Source: Hemibagrus wyckioides
Taxonomy: Eukaryota > Chordata > Actinopteri > Siluriformes > Bagridae
Reading direction: 5' to 3'
Assembly (NCBI RefSeq): GCF_019097595.1
Contig: NC_080726.1
Span: 15,289,705-15,353,704, forward strand
DNA: 64,000 bases
A program made the translations under genes and the position numbers. The notes beneath the pieces were generated by a model. The model worked only from the letters and a program-made list of their open reading frames with translations. It was not told where the DNA came from and ran no database searches. Below are positions 47,969-60,027 of the stretch, piece after piece; position 1 is the first letter of the stretch, and every line of letters begins with the position of its first letter.

Positions 47969-48675
47969 CAGTGAGGTCCAAAAGCCTGAAATCACATTGA
48001 AAATCACAATAAGATTTTTTTAAATGAGCAAATTTATTAGAATTTTGGGAATATTTAAATAAAAAGAAAATGTACAACGTCTTGCCTATTGAAGATGTTG
48101 CACTATTTCTAGCTCCCCATTAATATGCAATATTAATGTTTTGATATTGTCCAGAGGGATTTGTTAGATGGATCTGATCTAACATAGATCATCAGATTTT
48201 ACACAAACATGTAGAATCCGTTTCAGCTCATGTGCACACTTCCATGAAAGTAAAAACGGAGCATACCAACTACCAAATTCATGTAAATATTTTAGATTGT
48301 ATTTTCTAGGCCTACTGGTGGTCCAGAGGCAGGATCCCATGTTCTTGTTCCTGCAGCCTGAGTTCGAGTCCTGGGCAGGGCGCTAACCCAGCCACTGAAG
48401 AGTTAACTCTCAGTGCCGGTCCCAAGCCCGGATTAAATGTAAGGGTTGCGTCAGGAAGGGCATCCGGCGTAAAACCTGTGCCAAATCAAAACATGCAGAC
48501 CAAATGATCTGCTGTAGTGACCCCAAACAGAGAGCAGCCAAAACAACAATTTAAGCTTGTATTTTTCACTGATTGCAGATAAAACCATTTATAATGAAAA
48601 CCTGTGTGTTAAATTGAAAAAGGATGCCAAAGAGAAGCATGTTCACTAGTGGTTTCAGACTTTTGGACCCCACTA
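47969..48675. mobile_element. MITE-like element with terminal inverted repeats and TA duplication
   Basis: The left end, CAGTGAGGTCCAAAAG, is mirrored at the right by CTTTTGGACCCCACTA, with TA on both outer sides (47967-47968 and 48676-48677). The repeats extend inward past AAATCAC with mismatches. Similar CAGTGRGGTCCAAAAG ends are known from non-autonomous Tc1/mariner-like elements of fish. There is no transposase. A SINE interrupts it at 48306-48557. Without the SINE it would be about 450 bp. Confidence 0.75.
48306..48557 (+). repeat. tRNA-derived SINE, type S3, nested in the MITE
   Basis: The head carries an A-box-like TGGTCCAGAGG and a B-box-like GAGTTCGAGTCCTGG. The tail has TTGCGTCAGGAAGGGCATCC and GGCGTAAAACCTGTGCC, then CAGAGAGCAGCC, a tail shared by many fish retroposons. 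A 9-bp target-site duplication, TTGTATTTT, lies at 48297-48305 and 48558-48566. Confidence 0.8.
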
Positions 48676-48677
48676 TA

Positions 48678-48997
48678 TATATCTTGCCTATCTAACACCT
48701 GATTCCTTACCAGCCTCTCGGTCTTCAAGTTTAGTCAACAAGACTAAAAACCTCCTATTGCATGTTACTCTCTGTTACAAAATGTTACAAAAACCCAGGA
48801 CTCTTCCTGTAAATATAAATGTTGAAGGATAAGTAAACGGAAAAGAAAAAAAGGAAAGTCTGCCTTAAAAGTCACAGTAAATCAATAAGAGATGAGAACG
48901 AGCGCACTGTGATTTGAATTACTGTCACAGCTGCTATATTAGAAAATTAATCTATACCTTCTGACCAATCAGGTCTGAGATTTCAACAATGTTGTGG
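48678..48997. other. Non-coding, nothing recognised
   Basis: AT-rich sequence between the MITE and the TAA array. Confidence 0.4.
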
Positions 48998-48999
48998 TA

Positions 49000-49038
<39 letters not shown>
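48998..49038. repeat. (TAA)n microsatellite
   Basis: Runs of TAA, interrupted once by TAG near 49001. Confidence 0.9.
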
Positions 49039-49039
49039 T

Positions 49040-49160
49040 TCACTGCTGAGCCTCTGAACAAGAACCTTAACCCTCAATACCTCAGTTGTATAAATGAGAT
49101 AAATGTCGTTGTGAATAAGGGCATCTGCCAAATGCCGTAAATGTAAATGTAAATAATATC
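49040..49160 (+). repeat. SINE fragment, type S1 (plus strand)
   Basis: CTCTGAACAAGAACCTTAAC, followed by GGGCATCTGCCAAATGCCG and TAAATGTAAATG, is the second half of an S1 copy with the CAAATGCC tail. Confidence 0.55.
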
Positions 49161-50124
49161 CAATGTCTGACCCTGTAAATCTCGACTCTTTTACATGCGT
49201 CTTACATTGTTGTACCACATCTTGTTTTTCTGTGTACATGACATGACACTGTCTTCCATCCTTCCTTCCAGTACAATACAGAGACTTATTCTGCAGCTGC
49301 AGTTTTGTCACCTTCACATCTCTGACATTTGCTGCAACCTGTTTGGGTTGTGATTTTTTTTCCTGCTTCAAAATGCCATTTGGGTGGGAATCAGTGATTG
49401 AATCAGACCCAAACATGTCTTGGTTATCTCAGTGTTCTTGGGGAGCAGGGCTTGTCTCTATGCAGGTGTCACTCGTCCTCTGTGTCGGTGTGTCAGATAA
49501 GCCAGCACTGCCTGCCACAGGACAGCACTTATGTCTGTGCTCACTGATCGTCACATCGATGGCTTCCTGTCAGTGCAGTGACTTCCTTTACCTACCGCTG
49601 CCCAGACAATGGGGCTACTGCTGTCGAACATTTACATTTACAGCCTGTAACAAATGCCTCTATCTAGACTGGCTTAGAAAAATGCTTTAGAGTTTCTAAA
49701 AAAAAAAACCACACCATCATGCTTGTTCACTAGGTCAGGGGCTAAGGGTAACATCAGACAGTTGTGAAGGTTAATACTGTATAAAAATAAAATACATGGT
49801 AAGGTTTTAAAAGATTTTGCTAATTCAGGCATCTGGTGTTTGGTTGAAGAGTTAGATGTTTAGTCTATACTTGAAGACAGCCAGTGACTCAGTTATGAAA
49901 TCTTTGCACCAATAATCTTCAAACAACACTGTCCAGTTTTATTAGATGACACATATAGTCTGATTTTTTACAAGCGTTTTATTTTTCTAAGCACTGGTTA
50001 ATGGTGTTCTGTAGAGATGAGTGTTGTGTTCTGTAGATATAAAGTACTTTGCCCACACAGATGACTAAGAGCCAGGCAGGGTCATGCACAAAGCACTGCA
50101 GTAATCATTTTCTAAGGATATGAT
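49161..50124. other. Non-coding, nothing recognised
   Basis: A 154-codon minus-strand frame (48952-49416) runs through the TAA array and SINE tail, so it is not a gene. Confidence 0.45.
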
Positions 50125-50330
50125 CTTTATGGTCTGCATGGTAGCATTTCTGCCTCACAGCTCCAGGGTCTCTGGTTCGATCTGGAATTCGATCTTGAAC
50201 TTTCTAAATTCGATCCTGAACTTTTTGTGTGGGGTTTTGCATGTTTTATTTGTTTCCATGTTTCCATGTTTGTTTCCTCTGAAGGTTTTAGTCTCACCTC
50301 CCAAAAAAGATGCTGGTAAAACAATTAAAA
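50125..50330 (+). repeat. Degraded SINE, type S2 (plus strand)
   Basis: GGTCTGCATGGTAGCATTTC and CTGGTTCGATC give a tRNA-like head with a B-box-like site, followed by a rearranged segment. Confidence 0.4.
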
Positions 50331-51724
50331 TCTTAATATACTACTTCTGTCTATCATTTCCTATTTGTTTTCATTCCTGAATCCTAATGCACAATGTTTA
50401 ATCAATAGTAAAAAAAAAACAAAAAAAACTGCATGTTTATGCCTGTGCGGATTATCTCCATAGTCAATGTTGTTGAAAATGAAAATCACAATGTGAGCTG
50501 GAGCTTTTCTTTTTTTTTTTAAATGAGAATTTTGATTATTGAGTTTTGAAGACTGAAAGCAATGAAACTGACCTCACTGGAGACTCCGTAGCAGCACAGT
50601 GAACTAATAAAACGTCCATGTTGCCACACATAGAGATTCCACACCAGCCCCCTTTAACAATAACACGATAGCTGTGTCAGTGTTTTGTGTCTCTACTCAG
50701 GCCAGGACGGGGCACATGATGTTGGATCATGGCACGGCTCGGATGTGGGTAGCCGTCATTGATTCGTAGTTATGTGTCATGCTGTTTCTAATTCACCTTC
50801 ATTCTGCCTCTAATTGCCCACCGTAGCGATCTGTCAGCTATACTGCTGCAAAGACTTTGAGTCAGGTCAGTTCCATGCTCAGAATGTGTTTTGTTTTTCC
50901 ATTCCGGCATTGTTGACTATGAAGATGATTTACACTGGGACATATTTTGCACCACTGTTGCATTGTCCTATTTAATTACACCACTTGCTTTCTTGTTTAC
51001 ATCTTGTATACCCGACTTGTTTTTTTTTTTATTCCCTCAGCTTCTTTTAAGACAATCTCGACCTATTGAACTAGAAAGACCTTTCTCTGGGCTCAACCTG
51101 CCTCACCCTGAAGCAGTAAACTCTCATTTTTGGGGCTGTCAGTTTGCTGAAGCCAGGCAGCCATGCAGAACACTGCTGTATTGGCTATACCTTCATGAAG
51201 AAAATAGAGCAGTTGGGCAAGGCTGGGCAAGGTGCAGACTCACACCTCACAACTGAGAACATTGATATTTCTTTATACCCTGTTGTGTATTGATTTCTGG
51301 GATTCTTTGTGGGGGGTTTTTTTATATGATGATGGGCGAACAGGAAGTCTCAGATTCTTGTTCCCGGCATGGTACACAGAGTTTTATATCAATTTAATTC
51401 ATTTGATAATTGCAATCCATGCAGTCTGAGAAAAGTGCAGTCCCTCCCGACAAGGCCAGTCCATTTGATCTCCATAAGTATAGTACAAAATCTGTCAGAA
51501 ATAAAATGTAGCTTTCACGATTTATCATTTACTGCAACCAGCCTACAAAATCATTATAAAATAAACTTATGATCAGAATATGATTGACTGAGGAATTCGA
51601 AGATGATCTGTTATTCTGTGTTAGCAAGACTTAACCCTCTCTGCTCCAAGGTTGCCAGGTCATTTCTGACCCTGTGCTCTGAACCCAGCTTCCTAACAAG
51701 CCAGGACAAAATTTCACTGTGCTG
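50331..51724. other. Non-coding, nothing recognised
   Basis: 50740-50850 is unique-looking. The 121-codon frame at 50891-51256 has no recognisable domain. Confidence 0.45.
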
Positions 51725-52080
51725 TAATGCATCCATCCGTTCATTTTCTATACCCACTTTATTCCTAATCTGCTGGAGTCTATCCCAGCACACATTGGGT
51801 GAAAGGCAGGGGTAGACCCTGGGGTGCACAGGTCACCAGTCCATTACAGGGCCACACACATAGACAGACAACCACACACACTCACATTCACTCATATGGG
51901 CAATTTAGAATTACCAATCAACCTAATGTACATGTTTTTGGACTGTGGGAGGAAACTGGAGTACCCAGAGTAACCCACGGGGAGAACATGCAAACTCCAC
52001 ACAGAAAGGCCCTTGCCTGTTCGAACCCAGGACCATCTAGCTGTGAGGAAACTAACCACTAAGCCACCGTGCTGCCCTGC
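51725..52080 (-). repeat. tRNA-derived SINE, type S2 (minus strand), best copy
   Basis: On the minus strand it begins GGCAGCACGGTGGCTTAGTGG (A-box-like) and includes CTGGGTTCGAACAGG (B-box-like). It then has GGTTACTCTGGGTACTCCAG and CCAAAAACATGTACATTAGG, and ends in the ATAAAGTGGGTATAG block near 51750. This copy defines type S2 for the other, more damaged copies. Confidence 0.7.
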
Positions 52081-53124
52081 TGTAATGCATATGCTTGGAA
52101 ATATGTAAAAACCAATGTACAAAGTTTGTGAAAATTTTTTAATTCTGATGCAAGATTTGTTTTTTTGATATATAAGAAATGAAGAACATCAAACGTCAGC
52201 TTCGAATGAACACACACCACTAACAAAAAAACCCCAACAACATTAAAGCAGGGCTACTATTTAAATAATCACAGCCATAGTTAATAATGACATTACAGCT
52301 TTGAGATAAGGCTTTTCCCAGTAATCCCATGTGAGTAATTATCTATTAATGCCTAAGAATTCATTTACTTTATGGCTTCAGTTAGATTAAAATGCTTGAC
52401 TTTCTACCCCGAGAACTCCTTTTGAAAGCCTTTAACTTTAATGGTTATAATTGAAGTTAAATGTGAAACTGCAGTGATGCTCAGGATTGTTCCAGTTTTG
52501 GGAAAGTTGCAGTTTTTCATTACATCTCTGTTGTGTTTCCGTGGACCAACTCTAAGACTGATGTCACAGCAGCATGGACATGTCCACATCCAGCACAGGA
52601 CAGACGTGTTCCTGATGGCTTCCTTCTCTCCAGTAGACTCTGCTCTATTTCCTAATGGCAAGGAGAAATTGCTTTCAGTGCAGAAAGATACTATCTTAGA
52701 GGTGTGCTAGAGAGAAGATGCCGAATATGTGGGAAACGGACGAGAGGAAGAGAGGCAGGGTGGACGCTCTCCCCTTTCTCATTTTCCTTCTTCCGTGAAA
52801 ATGATTGGCCCTCATTCTGTCATACAACAGAACAGTGAGGAGTAGGAACAGCATGTACAAAACGGATGAGATTGTTTTTTCCTCCATTAACATCTCGGAA
52901 ATTTATTTCCTTTTATAGGTGTTAATAGCACTTTTGCTTTCCACAACCTGTGAGTCACAGAAGCATAGTGAAGATATTCAGAACATAATTGTATGTATGG
53001 ATTGTAGATGTTTGTGGAAGTAGAGGCTGTTATTCTCTTAGAAATCTGTTTGAAGGTAAACAATGAGCAAGTGTAAGAAATGGCATTCAATGTACATATA
53101 TTTTACTGAAGGCAATATTCATGC
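52081..53124. other. Non-coding, nothing recognised
   Basis: Short frames only on both strands. Confidence 0.4.
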
Positions 53125-53215
53125 AAGGCAATGCAAGGCAAGTTTATTTGTATTCAAGATTCATTTATATTCAGTTTAAAGGGCACAACTTAACACATAA
53201 AAGCTACTCACAGAA
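53125..53215. repeat. Interspersed-repeat fragment
   Basis: GCAAGGCAATGCAAGGCAAG then TTTATTTGTATTCAAG and ACAACTTAACAC resemble the start of a fish repeat of unassigned class; short and diverged. Confidence 0.3.
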
Positions 53216-55242
53216 TAACATGGTAGCCAGATAAAGTGGGTTGTGTTAAGACTAATTTCATGACAATTAAAAACGTGATGTCTTTATTAGCTCTGCATCG
53301 ATTGCAATACATGGTTGCGAGTGTGGAAGATGTGTGGAAGTGCATAGTTAAGCTGAAATAAATAAAAAAGTTTTGTTCCTGTTTATTAAGACAAGAATTT
53401 CTACAACACCAGTTCTGGATAATTTAAATCTTATTTAAAACTTACAATAAGTGCACAGATATTTTGACTTGACCCTCCCCAGTCGGTAGCTGTGGTATGA
53501 CTTAGTAGTAAGTCTGTATTTCCACCTAAGGGCTGAATTCTGATGTGCACATTTTCACACAATTGTAATTCCTACAATTAGAGCCAGTTTTGCATCAGAA
53601 GCTATAGAAGTGTTTGGTGACAGCATGATTGTTTATTTGCTCTCAGCAAGTCATGCATCGATCTTTTCAGTGGACTGGGATTGGAACTCCAAGGACCTGT
53701 GTCTGCTTAATCTTGCGTGAAAAATTCAGACATTGATGGATCCCATGTCTACATCCTCCTGCTATATTTTTTTCCTTTATTAATACTGTAAGATTTCAGG
53801 ATCCGGTTTGCAGGCCAGAAATCAGTTCCTAGGAGCTTGTTCTGTGCCCCAGAGTGTACGTCTGACTTGCTGCCTCTTGAGTACGCTCTTTGTTTGTCTG
53901 TCTTTCTCTTTGGTCATCCAGTAAAAAAAAAAAAATCCCAGTGGTCATGCCATAACCAGCTAGTGCTGCCACTTTACAAGAACATGTACTGTAGATGAAG
54001 GGACTTTGTCATTCCAGAGTGTCCCTGTGTTGAAGAATGATGGATTGGTTTATAGACAGGCTGAAACAACAGAATAGCTGAAGACGGACACTACTGGTTT
54101 TTAGCAACGTACTAAGTTCCTGTTCTAAGTTCATCACCGCATTTAAGGATTCTGTTTAATTTCACCATGGTGGAGAGTGTTGTGTGATTGGTTCTGATTA
54201 TCGTAGTGTATCCAATGGTGCATAGCGGAGAGGAGCAAAATCCTGCTCAGTTAGTGCCTCACTCACAGAGGCAATACTGGTTATGTTCTGCTGCTTCCAT
54301 GGTTGCATCATTTGCATTTGATCAGTTAAATGTCTGAAATAAAGAGTGAATTTTTTGAAGAATAGACAGAACAGATCTGTATCCAGTGAGTCAGAGATAA
54401 CAATTTAAGCAGACATCTTTTGATATCATGAAAATATAAATCAATGTACTAACCTGCCCTGAAAGAAACATTGTTCTGTGTGTAGGAGGAGGAAAGATAG
54501 CAGTTGTTGGATCCCTGAAAACAGACTTTAACCCAAAATAAAGTAGTGATGTGACCTTTGCAAATATCTCGGTTCTTTGAGTCAAGTGTTTTATATTGAG
54601 AGGCGACTTTTTATGTTGAGCTGTCTGACCAATATAAGCTTTCATCCTTTTGCTGAGATTTGAGTTCTGTATTGAGTTTGATTCTTTAACGCGGTTAATC
54701 ACGCATACAGTCCAATCATGACCAGAATGCATCCAGTGAGTCACATCAGCATCTGATTTGTTTGGCACAGACCAACAGAGACAGTTCTAGCTCGAACGGT
54801 GAGACATCTGTTCGGCTCTGGTGTGTGTGACTGAGGCAGCATGAGCTTTCAGCTGCACCACTGCTTGTTATGATGCATGTAGAATATTGTGAAGGTGAAC
54901 ATCAAGGAATAAAAGAAATAGTCTTTGAATTTTACTGTAGTGATGGTGAATGCAATGATATAATCACATTTCTCATTGCCACACTGCAATCTAGTTTTAC
55001 ATTTATTTAGATTTTAGAGGAGAGCACAGTGTAATGTTATTTTGTACATTAGGCTTGAGCAGATGATAGACAGAAAAAGAAATTTGTGACATTGTGGTTA
55101 AAAAGTTTTCTTATATTAAAATGTGAGGGCTGGTTTGGTTTTCATCCTGGATCTAAGTGACTGCTAAGCCATTTGTGGCAAGACCTTGGATTTATTTCTA
55201 AGGTTCTGGGTAACTTTTATGGTGAATAAAGTTACAGTTATT
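53216..55242. other. Non-coding, nothing recognised
   Basis: The 125-codon minus frame at 54391-54768 has no recognisable domain. Nothing else stands out. Confidence 0.4.
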
Positions 55243-55380
55243 GGCAGCATGGTGGTGCAGTTTATCTCCAGTTCATTTCTGAGCTTCGGCTACTCTCTCT
55301 ATGGAGTTTGCATATTCTCCCTGTGTCCTCCATCTTTTACCTACCTCCAAATACATGCTGTTAGGTGGGCTGGGTGCTCT
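55243..55380 (+). repeat. SINE fragment, type S2 (plus strand)
   Basis: GGCAGCATGGTGGTGCAG and GGAGTTTGCATATTCTCCC, followed by GTGTCCTCC, match the head and middle of S2. Confidence 0.5.
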
Positions 55381-55394
55381 AACTTGTCCCTGTG

Positions 55395-55580
55395 TCCCTT
55401 GTACTGATTAGAAGGCTCTGAGTTTGAACCCCAGGTCCACCAAGCTGCCACTGCTGGGTCCTTGAGCAAGGCCCTTAACCCCCAAGATTAGCTCAGATTT
55501 ATAAAAAATGAGATAAAATGGATGTCGGTGTCTGGTGTAAATGTAATGGTGTCTGCCAAATGCCAGAAATGTAAATGAGT
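55395..55580 (+). repeat. tRNA-derived SINE, type S1 (plus strand)
   Basis: CTGATTAGAAGGCTCTGAG and TTTGAACCCCAGG (B-box-like) are followed by CAAGCTGCCACTGCTGGG, CTTGAGCAAGGCCCTTAACC and the tail GGTGTCTGCCAAATGCC. It directly follows the S2 fragment. Confidence 0.65.
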
Positions 55581-56804
55581 TGATATAAATATAATTAAAA
55601 GGCATTAAAAGTCAAATATTGCACCTCTACTCCCACCTCTGAATCAGTTTAGAAATTTTATAAGGTATATCAATGTTTAGTTTTTAAACATCAATGGAAA
55701 ACACCATCAGTATCTCCGAAGTCCTAAAAAAAAGAGCTCATCTTTACATTACGCACATAATAAAGCGTAGAGCGTGATTCAGGTCTGTGTTCAGCAGCTT
55801 TTTTTTATTAGTATGCATATGGGAATGTTTGTTTCTATTCCCTATAGAATCTGTATAGATCTGTACAGTTTTGTTGGCTGCCGCTGTCAAGTATTTGAAA
55901 AGACGTCACAAAAAAAAATCTGCAAAGGAGCCCGGGTGTACGTTTGTTTACGGTTTTTATCTTCCCTAGACTGATTTGTTTATCCAGAGACTGCACCGCT
56001 CATGTCTGCCTCAGTGTGACAACTTGACATCTCTCTGGCATCCAGCGTGAAGGCAATTCCAGCATTACTTGAAGCAGCCCATTAATGCCTAGTTTTCCAC
56101 CCACTTGTATAGAGTGTTATTTCTGCTACCATGCAGATTACATAGCCGTAAAAGATTTATATGACACAGTTATCAGCTTCCTTTCTGCTTCAAAGCTACA
56201 TGATTCCAGAGGCCATGGTGCACAGAACTCTACACTATAGAGCTATACTCATTTTAATTATCCAGAATGCATCATTTACTGATGGTTGCATCAAATTCAT
56301 TTTCATATTTAGTTGTCTACAATTTATTCATGTCATCAGTTATACTGCCTTGATTTTGCAACATGAAAATTGACTACTTCAGGTTTTGGGGTCAATAAAA
56401 GGCTTGTCTTTTTGTCGTTTTTTTCTTTTGTGATTAATCAGTATGTAAGTGTGAATATTTTATGGAGATGTGGAGTACTTCTGTAAACCTAAATGATGGC
56501 CAATCTGCAGCATAAATATTGACCTACTTCACTTGTGTGATAAACTGCCATCATGAAACTCTCAAGGCAAAGCTCCAGTAATTTATTTTTGCAGAAATGC
56601 CTGAAAGCATGTCAAGTGTGTGAACCCATAATTCAAGACTTGGTATGTTTACAGAATACAAACATTAGAAATACGAAGGAAGTGAACAAGGCAAGCCTGT
56701 GCGATTATTTGCTAAGTGCATGGTTTTAAGCATTTTGGAATATTAAGTTATCTGTCATAAATAATGCATGATACATAATTACTTTAATTACTGTAATAAA
56801 AGGT
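55581..56804. other. Non-coding, nothing recognised
   Basis: AT-rich sequence. Confidence 0.4.
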
Positions 56805-57110
56805 GCTAGAGGTGCAGAAGGTAGCGTTAGTGTCGGACTTCTTCGGGGTCTGGGGTTTGATCATGACCTGTAGTTACAGTTTGTGTAGCTGTGTATGTTC
56901 TCCCTGTCTGTGTGGGTATCCTCCAGATGTTCCAGTGCTACTCGCTACTAATGAAATCCTTCCTAGGTGTGTGTGTGTGTGTGTCCATACACAGTGTCCA
57001 CTCCATTCCTTCCTTGTGCCAAGTGTTTCTGGGATCAGCTCCAGATCCTCCACAACCTTGACCAGGATAAAACATTTACTGAAAGATAAATGAACGAACC
57101 CCTGATGTTG
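56805..57110 (+). repeat. Degraded SINE, type S2 (plus strand)
   Basis: GGGGTCTGGGGTTTGATCATG, GTATGTTCTCCCTGTCTGTG and GGGATCAGCTCCAGATCC, then GACCAGGATAAAACATTTAC, keep the family order; a GT run (56966-56983) sits inside. Confidence 0.5.
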
Positions 57111-57672
57111 AATTATCCCTGCCCTGTGTATTTGGTTGTTTTTCCCTGGTTTATAGATCCTAATTTAGAGGCCCTTCATGAGTCTTTGAATGTTAGAGCA
57201 GAATAAACAATAAAATAAAAAAAAGGCAGGAGTGTTTCATGACCAGCATTGGTACCCAGTGGTGGTTAAGTAATGTATACCTGACATGTTTATGTCATGT
57301 GCTTTTCACAAATCAGGATTTCAAAAAAAAAAATAAAAGTGAATATGTTGATGACCCGGGCAAATGCTTTTCCGAAAAACTCTGCTCTGTATTTCATCTT
57401 GCCACTGATCCTCATTGACATAGATAAAAGGCACTTGTCAGTCAGTTCCTAATAAATGATTAGAACACTGTTGATGTAAGAGCACTCAATTCAAGAATAT
57501 TTACCTGGGGCTAAGTGACTGAATGGGAATTTCATGAAATGACCATCATGGTTTAAAAAGCAGTGCACAGTGCAACTTTAACAATTTATTACCAGTCAGA
57601 ATGTGATCTGTTGTAGTAAATACTGCATTTTTAAAGCTTGCTGAATTTTTCCTAAAACTATTGTGCCACTTT
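57111..57672. other. Non-coding, nothing recognised
   Basis: Contains short poly-A runs near 57209 and 57328. Confidence 0.4.
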
Positions 57673-57962
57673 TACACCAACCAGGCAACCACCTGCCTAA
57701 TATTGTGTTGGTCCCCCTTTTGCTGCCTAAACAGCCCTGACCCATCATGCACTGTGTATTCTGACACCTTTCTATCAGAACCAGCATTAACTTCTTCAGC
57801 AACAGTAGCTCGTCTGTTGGATCGGATCACACGGGCCAGCCTTCGCCCCACACATGCATCAACGAGCCTTGGCCAACCATGACCCTGTCGCCGGTTCACC
57901 ACTGTTCCTTCCTTGGACCACTTTTGATAGATACTGACCACTGCAGACCGGGAACACCCCAT
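57672..57962 (-). pseudogene. Tc1 transposase N-terminal fragment
   Basis: Residues include [18 protein letters not shown] (helix-turn-helix), a basic linker (GHGWPRLVDA in place of a GRPR-type hook) and a second DNA-binding half (ARVIRSNRRATVAEEVNAG). The frame then runs into the deletion junction near 57745, after SEYTVH, and reads non-homologous residues. No catalytic Asp or Glu is present, and the first helices before 57962 lie in shifted sequence. It could at most encode a DNA-binding fragment; there is no sign that it does. Confidence 0.7.
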
Positions 57963-58188
57963 AAGAGCTGCAGTTTTGAGATGCTCTGATCCAGTGGTCT
58001 AGCCATCACAATTTGGCCCTTGTCAAACTCACACAAATCCTCGCCCATTTTTCCTGCTTCTAACACATCAACTTTGAGGATAAATGTTCATTTGCTGCAT
58101 AATATATCCCACCCACTAACAGGTGCCATGATGAGGAGATAATCATTGTCACTGTCAGTGCTCATAATGTTATGCCTGATCGGTGTGT
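57673..58188 (-). mobile_element. Internally deleted Tc1 element (about 516 bp)
   Basis: The right end reads ATAATGTTATGCCTGATCGG and TGTG; the left starts TACACCAACCAGGCA, an imperfect inverted partner with a gap. Both are followed by ACCTGCCTAATATTG-like and CCCACTAACAGG-type subterminal blocks that I know from a fish Tc1 family. The middle, minus strand, encodes only the N-terminal transposase region; the catalytic region is removed. Confidence 0.7.
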
Positions 58189-59949
58189 TAGTATAATACA
58201 ATTTGAGGTCAATTTGAACTTTTTGACAGTACTCTAAATAATTCAAAGACATACGTTTAAATGTGTACAGCCCTCATGAAAACACCCGAATATAAAGCTT
58301 TCATTATCCCACAAAATTTCATAGCAGCACAGAGGCAGCTCTGCCATAGAGTCCCTGAAGAAATGGAGCTGTGAATGTGGAAACTATCCAATAATCTAAC
58401 TATCCATAATGACCAGTTCTAAAATGTTTGATTTTGTGAACAATGAAACAAACCCTTGTTATTAAAGTGTCTAAATAGCAAAACTGTTGAATTACAAAGA
58501 AAGGCATTTGATTGTTAGAGAAAATAGGTTTACAGTGTGTGACTCATGTCTTAATGTTTTCTGTATTTCCTGTTTGCCAGGCCAGAAAAGGTTATTTTTT
58601 TTTCTTGTTTTTTTGTTTTCGTTTGTTTTTTAGATATGGTTTCTTGTACTGCAATTATTATTGTTTGTACCCTGAGTAGCATTTCACAGATTGTTTCAAA
58701 GCCCTGAAATAAGACACATGTTCACCCAAATCATCTCAGTCTTGCATCCCAGAGAGATTTTTCCACATTTAATAGGCATCTAAGTGCAGCACCATGTCTT
58801 CCTTTCAGCTGTCCTATATGTATCTGCGCTTTGGGGTGGGGAAAAAGAGTACAGCCAGAGTTGGGGGTAATGAAGCATAGAAGAGGGCGATTAATAAAGC
58901 ATCAGTGCAGGAACCCATGCCACTGTTAATCCTGATTAAAAGCATAAATGCTGTTTTGCCAACCCGCTCTGAATAAACTCATTAACTTTTACGCAGCGAT
59001 TAAATGAAGCATATGTGAAAGTGTGGCACGAGAAAGGAAACGCCTGCTATGTTTCTATTTCAGACTTTTCTCAATCTCTTTGTTTCTGGTCTGGTGATGG
59101 AAATTGGCTGAGGAGGATGAAACAACACATCCATTCAGATTGATTAAAAACTATTTTTTTGGATGAACTGAATTAGAGAGGAAGTCTTTACAAATAATCA
59201 GTGCAAACTGCCAGGATCAAATGAACTATAGCTACAGCTTGGGTTTGTTGGGTTGCTGATGCTTCAGGATTGTTTGGAAGATGCCATGAACTGCCTTTGC
59301 CACACCATATGAAAATGACTGACAATGAATATCTATTAAATATAATATCCCTGTTTCATGAGCAATTCCAAGAAATAGTCATTTGGCATGCCAGGATTAT
59401 TTTGAGATCATTGGGGACTAGCATTATGCTAATGTGCACCAGGAGCCAGTTTTATCGCATTAACAAAAGGTCATATTAAACGCACTGGTGCCGACAGGGA
59501 CGCAGTTATGTGCAATTGTCTTTAAGAGCAGGATCTAGTCAACCTGAACAGAAGGAGAAAACTGTCCTTCTGGAGCTCTTAGAGAGCAAAATGTGCACTC
59601 TGAGACAGACAACATGATAGCAGGTGCCATATAGTAACATGGTAAGCAGTTCCACACACAAACCAACACACAGCCTGCTACCTCGGAGGAGAAGGCAGAA
59701 AGGTGGTAATGGATAAAGGTGAAACTCTCTGCCTGTATGCTTATATGAAAAAATAATAAAAGCCTTACGTGAGTGTACACTGTAACCATAACAAACCTGT
59801 TACTGTATAGCAATGAGATGTCATCTATACATTGTAAATATATCAGATTTAATGCATAGGATTTAAAGCTTGTATTGGCTCAAATACAGTCCAACTGGTA
59901 TGCTAATTTTTCTCACTTTATTATTTGATTGGTCAAGTAATAAAAGTCT
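58189..59949. other. Non-coding region with possible conserved stretches
   Basis: Unique, balanced sequence at about 58900-59010 and 59260-59480 resembles vertebrate conserved non-coding DNA in texture only. No gene recognised. Confidence 0.45.
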
Positions 59950-59950
59950 T

Positions 59951-60027
59951 ATTTATTTTATTTTATTTTATTTTATTTTATTTTATTTTATTTTATTTTA
60001 TTTTATTTTATTTTATTTTATTTTATT
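59951..60027. repeat. (TTTTA)n microsatellite
   Basis: About 15 TTTTA units, continuing into TTTA/TCTA variants and poly-T to about 60060. Confidence 0.95.

Noticed and set aside
48952..49416. 154-codon minus-strand frame
   Set aside because: It runs through the TAA array (poly-Tyr) and a SINE tail; no domain.
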